64,000 nt of DNA from Lineus longissimus. Taxonomy: Eukaryota; Nemertea; Pilidiophora; Heteronemertea; Lineidae. The first letter of the stretch is position 1. Every line of letters starts with the position of its first letter. Below, one piece after another: positions 19,744-29,392 of this stretch. The notes under the pieces are model-generated. The model saw only the letters and a list, made by a program, of their open reading frames with translations, was not told the origin of the DNA and searched no databases. The position numbers were made by a program, and so were the translations under genes. The stretch is taken from NCBI RefSeq assembly GCF_910592395.1, contig NC_088318.1, forward strand, positions 5,478,756-5,542,755. The letters are read 5' to 3'.

Positions 19744-21527
19744 CTTAGAAGTGACAGCACGGACTGAGATCTTGCATGATTTCGTCAAAAAACCAAAGTA
19801 ATTAAATACAACGAGAGCCTTTTAAATTCGTCCACTAATTCAGCGAGATCAGATATGCCCCGATATGGTTCGATCGTCTTAATGATTTAGACCACGGCAT
19901 TATCAGCAGGCCCTCATTCGATCTCATCCTTTACACACACGGGTAATGTTTGTGGGTGCATTTATCTTTTTGAGGACAACGTACTGTATCCTATTGTTGT
20001 GTGCCGTACTGTGTGGAATCAAGAACAGCAATGTATCACAATTACTGATTTCAAATCATAAGCAGCTACGAACAGAATGGGTTGTTTTTTCAACATGATA
20101 CGTGTTAGGAACTTATGGAATTATTCCAATGTCTTCCAGAAGCAATCGCATGATGCCATGCGTAAATGGCAATAATTCAGTATCAGAACACGGTAGAATA
20201 TCCACATGTGCTGTGCATTTTTCTTCGAACCTATATACTGCTTATGGGGATTTTAAGTAAATTTTTTTATAGTTTTAAGGGGACCTCGATCAATCAAGTC
20301 GCGTCCCCACTACAACATTTACCATAACGCTGGAAAAATCCGAATGCTGATCTAAACGTTCGAGATTTCCACATAACTCCCGATCCCCGTAATGCAATAT
20401 GTGGTGGAGGGAAAACCGAGTTTCATGTGATATTTTTAAGCAGTTTCCTTAGCTGTGGTTTCTCCCAAGACCATCAACTTTTTGCCAAGGCAATATTTGG
20501 TCCTGCAAAGAATATAGAGCAACGATATTCTTTATATCATGTGAAAAACATTTAATTCAGTGATGCATGTAAAATGTAACTGATTATGGGACATCCATAT
20601 AGTTCTCCTTTCTTGTGGACATCGTTTCAGACTTTTCCCAGCGTCATGGATGATCTCCTATGTATTCTGCTAGCCTAAAGGCCCTATGCCTGGTGCGGTT
20701 ACTAGCCTTGTTCCATTGTATTTTTTAGTGTCAGAAAATAATGATTGCTCCCGAGGCGTAATATTGCGCTAAATAGGCGTAATATTGCGCTAAATACAGT
20801 AAGCCATTCTTACGTGACCGTAACAATAAAAATTTCAGCGATTTTAGGGATTAAACTGAAGATTAGGGGACAGGGATTAGTGTTAGGGAAGGGTTAAGGA
20901 GGGGTTAGTGTTAGGAGTAAGGGACAGGGTCTAGGTTAGGTTTGGAGTAGGATTAAGGCTCAAAAGTGAAAGTGACCGCCGAAAGAATAGCCAGTTGTTC
21001 GCATGTAAAATGCATTAGAGACTGCCGTAATAATAGCCACAGTCTATTTTAAAGCAATGCAATACGGGTAACTAATACAACCAATTCATTGATATTCTAT
21101 CCTCATAATACATTTTGGTTTCTCTACCCATTTCAAGAACCAAACACTGCTCTCCACTCACGGTTAACCCCTTTAGCGACGAAATAATATTTCCGACATG
21201 ACTTAACCACAAACGTAAGTAGTATGTGTAAGACTATGGGACGAATTGACCTTTTGACCTAGTTTCATATGACCTTGAAACATATAAAAATTCATGTGTT
21301 TGACCTTGACATCGGTATAGGGGATATGTCCCTGACCTTGGTCGACATGAAAGTTTATATGTGTCCATGGCATTATTGAAGTGAATATAACCCTTTGCAT
21401 GATTCAAGTTACACCATTTGTTGAAATGGAGCGTTTCAGTGAAGTTCGGATGACAAGGAGTTTGTTGGTGACCTTGGTGGCATTTTTTCTCAGTGAATTC
21501 ATTTTACTTGTTGTTTTTTCATTTTAC
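19744..21527. other. Gene-free stretch with small repeats
   Basis: Contains a 17-bp tandem repeat (TAATATTGCGCTAAATA, about 20760-20796). A G-rich tract with many GTTAGG/GGGTTA-like words lies at about 20860-20965. Several TGACCTT half-sites lie between about 21248 and 21475. No gene is supported. Confidence 0.5.
20860..20965 (+). repeat. Degenerate GTTAGG-rich tract
   Basis: Irregular repetition of GATTAGGG, GTTAGGG, GGGTTA and GTTAGG words on the plus strand. It resembles very degenerate telomere-type sequence and has several G-runs spaced closely enough for G-quadruplex folding. No perfect array is present. Confidence 0.5.
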
Positions 21528-21857
21528 ATGTCTGAAAAATCCGAAAACGCGTCCGATTGCCTCAGAGTCAATAATTCAAATTAAGATTTTGAAAGAAATC
21601 AGACAGATCTGCCACAATTTCGAAATTGCGCATCAGGAATTGATCTGGGAAATGATGTCTATACACATGTCTGCTGGTATCAAAAGGAAATTGTTGTGGA
21701 TATTCGAAAATTTATTGAAAACCGTGCTCAGCCCCTAGGAATAGGCCTGAAAAAAGAGAATTGGTTGAAAATTGTGGAAAAGATGAACAATATTAGCATA
21801 CTTGTTCAAGATATAGACTTCAATCACACCATATTTGAATACGGCAATATAAGATAG
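21528..21857 (+). pseudogene. Relic with PC4-like ssDNA-binding domain
   Basis: One frame runs from ATG 21528 (MSEKSENASDC) to TAG 21855-21857 with a single in-frame TAA at 21582-21584. Its second half contains EIVVDIRKFIENR, then GIGLKKENWLKIV. This resembles the PC4/Sub1 C-terminal domain (VDIR.y, then GI.L....W..L), a fold that binds single-stranded DNA as a dimer. The match is by eye and short. The acidic/Ser-rich N-terminus also fits PC4-like proteins. The stop codon suggests a relic. Confidence 0.4.
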
Positions 21858-21899
21858 TTGACTTCAGCGAAACCTTCTCACTGCAGAGATAGCATTCAA

Positions 21900-22574
21900 C
21901 AACAACAGAACATTACCATCAGCCGTGAAGGCAACTCTCAATTATATCTTGCATCAAGCTTTTCAAAAGGATGGTGTTTCAGACATGGAAGGAGCGCTGG
22001 TTGTAGGTCAAGACGTTTTCAATGGCTTGATCAAGGATCATAATACAAGGAATAGTGGAAGAATGATATCCTTAGGAAACTTGTTGTTCAACAAAAAATT
22101 GTATGTTTTAAATCGGTTCATATCACCGGAAAAATAATACGGACCGTTCACAATGGAACAGATTTTTGTTATGGAAAGAACTCCAGTAAGGACATCTTTA
22201 GAATGCCTGGAATTTTTGGATAAATATCTGAATTAGATGAACTCGCGATGGAAGAATGCTGGCAATTGACGGCAGGCCAATTACCCATTTCTGACAACTT
22301 TCCTCCTGATTTTGTGCGAAAATCGCTTAAATTTGCTTTTGAATCATACATTCCGGAACTCAAAACTTGTGAAGGGGTGATTGTTGTCCCAGGAACCATT
22401 TCTAGAGAAGAAATCGAAAACGATAGGATTCAGGTTATTCAGAGGAACACTCTATACATCATAAAGATTGAGGTTGTGCCCCATAAATGGTTTATTTTAC
22501 AAAGTTGTCGTGCCGCTCACTACGAAAACCACCTTTCATGGCATTTAGTTCACAAGGAAAGTATACACGGCTAA
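21900..22574 (+). pseudogene. Unrecognised degenerate coding region
   Basis: Several adjoining frames have protein-like composition, although none is long. One covers about 21890-22137 (TLNYILHQAFQKDG, then ALVVGQDVFNGLI). A continuation covers about 22138-22235 in the same frame beyond a stop. Another frame covers 22248-22574 (AMEECWQLTAGQLP near its start, then CEGVIVVPGTISREEIEN). The shifts look like decay of a single ancestral ORF, perhaps the same gene as the PC4-like relic just upstream. I do not recognise the family. Confidence 0.3.
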
Positions 22575-22585
22575 GGAATATATTA

Positions 22586-22900
22586 ACAGGGCGAAGCCCT
22601 GTGAAATTAGCTCACAAGGTGAAACCCTGCGAATTTAGGTCACACGCATTTTTTGTTTACAGGGAGAATCAATTTCTCCAAATAAATTTTTTAAATCCTC
22701 CAGGGCTTTGACCTTTACATGACCCAGATTCAAGTTATTGTTCACAAGGCAAAGTCCTGTGAATACTGGTTAAATGCGAGTCCATTTCTCTGAAAATTTT
22801 TCGAAAATGCCACCTTGTTATTTATACCTTGACCTTGATGTGACCCAGATTCAGGGTATTGTTATTCAGGCTATTGTTATTCAGGCTATTGTTGAAACCT
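22586..22900 (+). repeat. Diverged direct repeats upstream of the host promoter
   Basis: CACAAGG-(C/T)-GAAGCCCTGTGAA-like units recur near 22586, 22612 and 22742. TGACC(T)TT..TGACCCAGATTCA blocks recur at about 22708 and 22841. ATTGTTATTCAGGCT is tandemly repeated at about 22857-22890. Confidence 0.6.
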
Positions 22901-22938
22901 TGCCTGTGATTGGTCCATGAGGGAAATTGTGCATCATG

Positions 22939-22978
22939 TATAAATATCCAACCGCCGAAGGAGAAGGCATCAGTTTGA
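22939..22978 (+). promoter_or_regulatory. TATA/Inr core promoter of the host gene
   Basis: TATAAATA at 22939-22946 is followed by the initiator TCAGTTT with A+1 at 22972, which is 33 bp downstream. The predicted 5'UTR exon runs 22972-23024 and ends CAAG|GTAGTG, a usable splice donor. The next acceptor on this strand with a good pyrimidine tract is at 24693, at the first coding exon. No other gene is placed to use this promoter. Confidence 0.6.
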
Positions 22979-23027
22979 AAATCGGATTCAGAGAGTCCAC
23001 GTCATTACACTGCAGACCACCAAGGTA

Positions 23028-23362
23028 GTGTTCCATTGTTTTTTTTCACTATTGTTCTCCCCTCAACCCTTTGCACCTCACTCGCCACCATATTTCCCAT
23101 ATTACCATATACTTGTAACAACTGGTGTAGTTCCACCACTTATCGCCAGGGGGCAGCATCTATCGGATATGATGATGAAGTTAATATACATCATCGCCAC
23201 CAGAGTTGCCATATTACCATTGATGAGCAAGTGGCATAGTTCCACCGCTTATCATAGATGAACTTAATAGGCCTATATATCATAGGAGCTCATACTTTGA
23301 ATATCTTTTACCCTGGTTTTTACCTTTGGCCACCAGATCAGAATCCTTGCCGCGAGCACTTA
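23028..23362. repeat. Diverged tandem duplication in the first intron
   Basis: A block with CATATTACCAT and TAGTTCCACC.CTTATC occurs twice, at about 23097-23150 and 23208-23262. It is an old tandem duplication within intron 1. Confidence 0.5.
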
Positions 23363-24538
23363 GGGGCCTTGTCCAAATTATTTGCCGAAATTCGCCGTAA
23401 TTCGCCCCAAAAACGCCACAAATTCGCCTTAAATTCGCCGAAAGTCTCCGGCGAATTTTGGCGAAGTTCTGACGATGTTTGGCAAAGTTTGGGCGATTTT
23501 GAAGGCGAATTTCGATGAATTTATGGCGAATTATCGGCGAATTTTTGGCGAATTAGCGGCGATTTTATGGCGAATTTCAGGCGAATTGCAGGCGAATTTC
23601 AGGCGAATTCCCGACGATTTTTCGACAAGTTTTTATCATTGAACGTTGGCGAAATTTATACCAGGCAAATTTCGACGAGGAGAGGCGAAGTGAAAATCGC
23701 CGAAATCTGGCGAATTTCCGTATTTTTGGGCGCATTTTTTTACCAGAAAGCAGTAGCAGCTCACCCTGTTCTTTGTATCGTCATCCTCCTCATTGTACGT
23801 CCAATGGAGAACAGAGAGATTTCTGTAATGGTGAGTACAAGATACGAACATAAGTGAGATCCCAAGGCAGCGACTTCAGCGCCACCGTGGGGACTAATGG
23901 TATTAGGCTGGGGATTCCCAGGTATCCTCGTGCCTACTGAATACCGGAGCGTTCAGTATTTCTCAGTGCTCTGTACATTGGCTGTACATTGGGCTTTATT
24001 CCTAGTGAATCGACACAGCCCCGGCGGTCGAGGTTACCTGGACTATAGTAATAATAATAATGTTTTTGCTCTGTAGACGTGCATTGAACAGTCAGTTCTA
24101 CATTGACAGTGGATGTACTATTTTTGGCCAATATTTTTTATAATCAAACACAAGGTACAGATCTTCTATTTTTACGACATTGCAATGAGGAACCAACGAG
24201 GAGGTGATTTTCGCCAGATTGTAGCGATTTGTGGCGAATTTGAGCCACATATATTTCGATCGGCGAAGTTCATTGAAATACCAGCGGCGATTTCTCGGCA
24301 AAATTTTGGCGAATTTGTGGCGAATTTGTGGCGAATTTCCGGCGAATTTGTGGCGATTTTATGGCGAATTCTCGGTGAATTTATGGCGATTTTATGGCGA
24401 ATTCTAGGCGAATTCTGTCGAACTTTCCGGCGAATTTTTGAGGAGGTTTTGGCGAATTTTGGCGAACTTGTAAAAATTCGCCGTAAATTCGCCAGAAATT
24501 CGCCGGTGAATTTCGGCGAATAATTTGGACAAGGCCCC
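23363..24538. mobile_element. Harbinger-like hairpin element with GCGAATT arrays
   Basis: The terminal inverted repeat is GGGGCCTTGTCCAAATTATT, followed by CGCCGAAATTC. The element is flanked by TTA on both sides (23360-23362 and 24539-24541), as for PIF/Harbinger insertions. Just inside each end is a long irregular array of GGCGAATTT-type units (about 23380-23730, and inverted about 24200-24520). The central 470 bp has no gene. Reading frames through the arrays give repetitive artefacts and are not proteins. The element lies inside intron 1 of the host gene. Confidence 0.75.
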
Positions 24539-24693
24539 TTACGATTGCCCTAGGAGGTGTCTTTAACCCTTCGCCCAGACCCCCCAACGCTTTTTGGCCC
24601 TAGAACACTGCCTCTTTCAATTCAGTCTAGAACAAGTATATGAGTACATATTAGGCCTATGCTAAACAAAAGACCATTTTTATCTCTTTTCAG

Positions 24694-27470
24694 TTAAATA
24701 ACTCTTTAAATTTAATTCTAAATATGGCTAACACCATGAAGAAAACTTTTGTGGCTGCTGTTGCCACACCTCTTAGTAAGTAGAAGTTTTATTTGACTCT
24801 ATATTTGTCAATTTTACTTAGATTCGGATTTCATAGCCTAGTCACTGTAAAGGCCTTTTAATTCTACATTCCCTTCAAATATTTTTTTTACTTAATGTAA
24901 CTTCTTTGTAGGCTCTGCACCTAAAGTGGCAGAGTTTAGAGGGGTCATGTATGGGCGGTTATTTCTGCATAAATAGAGGTTGTCTCAAATAGACATTTAA
25001 TGTCGTGTTATGACTCGAATACACGTTTGGTGGCGCTTTTCAAATAGACATACACTCAAATAGACGTCTGGTGGCACTCGTATCTCAAATAAACATATAT
25101 TGTCGTGTTTTCAGATTTTTGTGTATAACTCAAATAGACGTTTGGTGGCGCTTTTCAAATAGACATACACTCAAATAGACGTTTGGTGGCGCTCGTATCT
25201 CAAATAAACTTTTATTGTCGTGTTTTCAGATTTTTGTGTATAACTCAAATAGACGTTTGGTGGCACTTTTCAAATAGACATACACTCAAATAGACGTTTG
25301 GTGGCACTCGTATCTCCAATAAACATATATTGTCGTGTTTTCAGATTTTTGTGTATAACTCAAATAGACGTTTGGTGGCGCTTTTCAAATAGACATACAC
25401 TCAAATAGACGTTTGGTGGCGCTCGTATCTCAAATAAACATATATTGTTGTGTTTTCAGATTTTTGTGTATAACTCAAATAGACGTTTGGTGTCGCTTTT
25501 CCGCAAAAATGGAAGTTCCCCAAATAGACGTTGTGTGGCGCTAGAATAAATTTTAACGACGGCGACAGCGATATTGACATTATCATTGCGGTAAGCGGCG
25601 GCGCTATTGCATGTATTGCATGTACATTTGATGCACTTGTTTCTCTCTTCTTCTGCCATAGCTAAATACACTGACAATCCAAATACAATTAAAATGAAAT
25701 GGTATTAAGTCTCGATTTTCCTTAGATACGCACGCAAATAGCCATGTGCACTGCTTAGAGCAATAACAATAATATCGTCGTGGCAGATAAACCAATTCCA
25801 AACTTGCTCCAGAATTGCCGCACGCCAGCGCCACACAACGTCTATTTGGGGAACTTCCATTTTTGCGGAAAAGCGACACCAAACATCTATTTGAGTTATA
25901 CACAAAAATCTGAAAACACGACAATATATGTTTATTTGAGATACGAGCGCCACCAAACGTCTATTTGAGTGTATGTCCATTTGAGATACGACACAATATG
26001 TTTATTTCAGGTACGTCTCCGTTAAAACGAGCGCCACCAAACGTCTATTCGAGTCATAACACGACATAAAATGTCTATTTGAGACAACCTCTATTTATGC
26101 GGAAATAACCGCCCATAATCATGCCAAGCTCCAAGGAGAGGACCAGGCAACCTGCTACTCAGGTATCGTCCCTATACTACAACAGCAGGACTGGTGAGTA
26201 AATCTTATTTTCATGTATTACAACTCTCATTCATTTATTTTCTAATCTCATTTACAAATCAGTTCAGCTTTTCAACTCCATACGCCATTATCAAGCTGAT
26301 CTGTTCCTTTTTTTTCAGGGCAAATTCCCAAAACCCCTAAATCAAGGGCAGAGCCAAGGCCTGGGCAGATACCAGCATCACCTGTCCCATTGACATTCCC
26401 AAGGAAATGCGCTTTGCCACAAAAGTTAGGGAGTTATGCACTCCATAAGATGCCCAGCATTGGTAAGTTAAAATTTACTTTCAAAACATTCCTATTTTTC
26501 AATCACAACCACAACTAAAGTTTTTAACTCATGACAGTATTGTTTTGGCACATATTCAATCAAATTGTTCTTTGTTTCAGGGGGTGCCGCTGCTTCAAGG
26601 CCTAGCCAGCAACGGCCCATGTCTACAAAGCCAGCTGCATTGGGTGCTCCCCCAACTGTTGTGGCTGAAGTAAGCCCTCTACCTGGTGAGTTGAAATTTT
26701 CATTCACAACACTCGTATTTTTATATCTTCCTCTCAATTACATACTGTGATTATTGCCCTCATGCTACACATATTCAAAATAATTACATTCTTTCAGGAT
26801 TGCAAAAAGAAGAAAAGGTAAAGGAAGCGTCGGCCTATGTATTGGGTGTTCCCCCAACAAGTCCTCTGCCTGGTGAGTTGAAAATTTCATTCACAACACT
26901 TGTATTTTTATATCTTCCTCTCAATTACATACTGTGATTATTGCCCACATGCTACACATATTCAAAATAATTACATTTTTTCAGGATTGCAAAAAGAAGA
27001 AAAGGTAAAGGAAGCGTCGGCCTATGTATTGGGTGTTCCCCCAACAAGTCCTCTGCCTGGTGAGTTGAAAATTTCATTCACAACACTCGTATTTTTATCT
27101 CCTCCTCTCGATTACATACTGTAATTATTGCCCTCATGCTACGCATATTCAAAATAATTACACTTTTTCAGGATTGCAAAAAGAAGAAAAGGAAAAGGAA
27201 GTGTCGGACACGTCTGCTGCGTCAAATGATCTTGCCACGCATAGTAAGTTTTTTCTGATTTTCTTTACTGATTAAGTATTATACGTTTTTAAGCATGAAT
27301 ACATATTTCCATGTGAAAAAATTAACCCAATTAATTTTTGTCTTTCAGGTCCTCAAGAACTTCCTTGGAAAGGCCTTGTCCGCCATTTGAGGGACTATGT
27401 GAAGTGGCGAGTTCAGAATGACAAGTCGGCGCTTCCAACAGATAGGGACAAAGAGGGAAATCTGGAATTG
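24694..27470 (+). CDS. Host gene, coding exons 2-9 (Pro/Ser-rich N-terminal part)
   Basis: Eight exons with consensus splice sites: 24694-24775 (ATG at 24724), 24912-26193 (interrupted by a transposon, 24950-26118), 26319-26462, 26581-26685, 26798-26872, 26985-27059, 27172-27243 and 27349-27470. Introns between them are all phase 1. The donors are GTAAGT or GTGAGT, and the last is GTGAGC. The product is rich in Pro, Ser, Lys and Gln and probably disordered, with repeated LQKEEK..EAS..VLGVPPTSPLPG modules. The final exon is more ordered (PWKGLVRHLRDYVKWRVQND). If the last donor is skipped, the frame stops at TAA inside the YR element (about 27512). I recognise no family for this half. Intron phase and strand allow it to join the OB-fold exons at 57885-60038. 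Confidence 0.7.
24950..26118. mobile_element. Palindromic transposon inserted in a host exon
   Basis: 1169-bp hairpin. The ends read TATGGGCGGTTATTTC on the left and TTATGGGCGGTTATTTC on the inverted right, followed by GCATAAATAGAGGTTGTCTC on both. The 5-bp sequence TCATG flanks both sides (24945-24949 and 26119-26123). Removing the element and one TCATG leaves host exon 3 in one open frame, which supports a 5-bp target duplication. The left arm holds about four tandem 115-bp units (starts near 25014, 25129, 25244, 25359, 25474). The right arm holds one to two, inverted. The loop is about 25545-25820. No transposase is present. Confidence 0.8.
26686..27171 (+). repeat. Tandem exon-plus-intron duplication (187-bp unit)
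   Basis: Introns 26686-26797, 26873-26984 and 27060-27171 are each 112 bp and nearly identical. The following exons begin GATTGCAAAAAGAAGAAAAG in all three cases. The 75-bp exons 26798-26872 and 26985-27059 appear identical, while the third (27172-27243) diverges after its first 25 bases. Each unit adds 25 codons in phase 1, so copy number can change without breaking the frame. Confidence 0.9.
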
Positions 27471-27475
27471 GTGAG

Positions 27476-27548
27476 CACCCTCAGTGCCTTTCCATTGTCG
27501 AGCAAGGCTATTTAAACCCAGGCAGGCTTTGTCTCGGCCATTCGATTT
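27476..27548 (+). repeat. Split direct repeat A1
   Basis: Begins CACCCTCAGTGCC and ends GGCCATTCGATTT. It contains GGCTATTTAAACCC, a possible TATA box. It matches A2 at 29462-29534. Confidence 0.9.
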
Positions 27549-27736
27549 TTCTCTCCGCTGCGGGTCACTTCGTTCCGCTTTTGTGTTCTCCGTCACTATA
27601 TTTCCAAGGTATGTATGGCCACTGTATGCATGGCACTCGGCCACGTCGTCTTCGTGCTTTGGATTTACTTTCTGCCGGTTTTCATTTTGCATTTTCCACT
27701 TCGTATTTCTAATGTTTCCGATTTCAAATCCGACTA

Positions 27737-27981
27737 AAATTGGGGATCAGAGTGACGCCCCAAGCCAGCTTGCTGGTGTCGGTTAGAGAGAGCAAGTCTT
27801 AATTTGGGGATCAGAGTGTCGCCCCAGGCCAGCCTTCTGGTGTCATAAATGAGAGAGACTTAATTTGGGGATCAGAGTGTCGCCCCGGGCCAGTCTGCTG
27901 GTGTCTTAAATGAGAGAGACTTAATTTGGCGATCAGAGTGGCGCCCTAGGACATATTTTCTGGTGTCGGTAACCTCAGAGA
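27737..27981 (+). repeat. Four tandem ~61-bp leader repeats
   Basis: Units begin AATTTGGGGATCAGAGTG and contain GCCCC..GCCAG..TGCTGGTGTC. The last unit is diverged. They lie between A1 and the gag gene, where a leader would be. Confidence 0.85.
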
Positions 27982-28056
27982 GTTTTCCCCTACGCCAATT
28001 TGTAGGGTGGGGGTACATTCTTGTGGCACACAGTATATCTCGCTCGCCCGTTTCAG

Positions 28057-28921
28057 ATGGTCGCACCGACGGTATTGAAGAAATACCATACATTGAAAGG
28101 GATAAGTCTGGTCACCCTTTTTGGCAAACTCCAGGAATGCGTGGAGCCGAAGGAATATGCGCGGATGGCGAAGGATGAGCCGCTCGATGATTTGGAGGCG
28201 GACGAACTAGCAGATCGATTCCATCATTTAACGGGCAAGGACATGACAGATGTTTTGGCTGCAGCTGGCAGGGATAGTTCCTCACAGCGACTAGTGTTGC
28301 ACTGTGCGATTCTTCTGGCCAATGAAATGGGGCAACCGGAGGGACAAAGGCTGAATGTACGTCTCTATGTGTATTTTCGGATTAAACATGTCTGGTAGCA
28401 AGTATGCTAGCCTCGTTATTATCGTTATAATCATGTTCAGCCTAAGTATTTGTAGTTTACATGAGCATAATCATATCCGCAAAGCTAACCATGTGCATTT
28501 GCTTTCAGGAACCTAACGCCTCCGGTTCGGCAGATTGCGCCACTGTCCAGCCAATGTTTTGGGCGGTGGCACAGGCGAGATCGTATCCAAAGCTTTAGCC
28601 AAGTGCCTCAAGAAGCCAGAGCGTAAACGCGAGGAAGCGGCGGCCAAATCGTCCGATCAGGAGAACGGTCCCTCATCCCCGTAGTCACCATTAGACAACC
28701 TTTATCCGCAACTTGCGGCGGCGGCCTCCTTTGGCCAGCTATTCTCTCCACTTTTGGGTGGGGGACGAGGCTCTTACAGAGGCAGGGGCTATCGCTCCAG
28801 AGGTGGCACAGGCAGGGGTGGTAAAAATTCCAACTGTTACTTTTGTGGTGGTAACGACCACTGGCTTCGAGAATGCGATAAGATGAAGGCAGCATCTAGG
28901 GCGGCAAAATCTTCAGAATAA
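28057..28921 (+). pseudogene. Gag of deleted YR retrotransposon, with probable intron
   Basis: The first part from ATG 28057 has an acidic helix-rich segment (DEPLDDLEADELADRF). It reads to AAT|GTACGT at 28356, and a pyrimidine tract with TTTCAG at 28501-28508 restores the frame 152 nt later, which looks like a spliceosomal intron. Around 28560 a frameshift is needed to enter the frame that ends the protein, and one TAG follows near 28682. The C-terminal part is a Gly/Arg-rich region (GGRGSYRGRGYRSRGG) and a CX2CX4HX4C zinc knuckle (CYFCGGNDHWLREC), then TAA 28919-28921. This is an RNA-binding gag-like protein, now broken. Confidence 0.7.
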
Positions 28922-29059
28922 GCCTAAATTACACTTCTCCCTCCATCCCAGGGCACTCTGCCCCAGCGGAGACTTCGTCTCTGCGCGGGTTGGGGGTAGG
29001 ACATTTTAGGGGCGAGTTCAGATTAATTTGATGTCAGTTCCCTTCCTTTAAGAGACCCA

Positions 29060-29278
29060 AATTACTTTGTAGCAGGGCAGACACACGAATGCTTGAATGA
29101 ATGGTTCAAAATTATTGATGCATTGGCTGAAGTCGGAAAGCCGATGGATCAAGTAACCTCGTGGTTAGAAGATGGCGTTGAGATACACAAGTTACTTGGG
29201 CGAGTTGGGGAATGCGAAATGCCATTTATCTTTTGTACTTTGTTAGCGTGTTCACGGACACGTTATGTTTTTGAATAA
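29060..29278 (+). pseudogene. RT N-terminal stub of the deleted YR element
   Basis: The short frame reads NEWFKIIDALAEVG, then WLEDGVEIHKLL, before termination. The W/Y-L-x-x-G-(V/F) segment corresponds in position to YLKNGFSVGF at the start of the RT ORF of the element at 1-1743. RT motifs themselves are absent, so the deletion begins here. AATAAA lies at about 29273. Assignment is by position and faint similarity. Confidence 0.4.
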
Positions 29279-29392
29279 ACCTAACATACGTAGATATATG
29301 TTTGTCAACTTTTGTTCGCTACCAGTTTTGGGTTTTGGGGAGTAATGGGTGGATTTTTTTATGATAACGCCATCAATTTCAGGGCATATCTA

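Noticed and set aside
24113-24523. 136-codon frame with repeated GEF..LWRI motifs
   Set aside because: It is the translation of GCGAATT arrays in a hairpin element. Other frames of the same arrays look equally repetitive.
25014-25500. CRISPR-like regular repeats (115-bp period)
   Set aside because: Units are long tandem copies without unique spacers and lie in one arm of a transposon hairpin in animal DNA.
27484-27786. 100-codon frame just after exon 9
   Set aside because: It reads through the A1 repeat and leader of the YR element. No motif.
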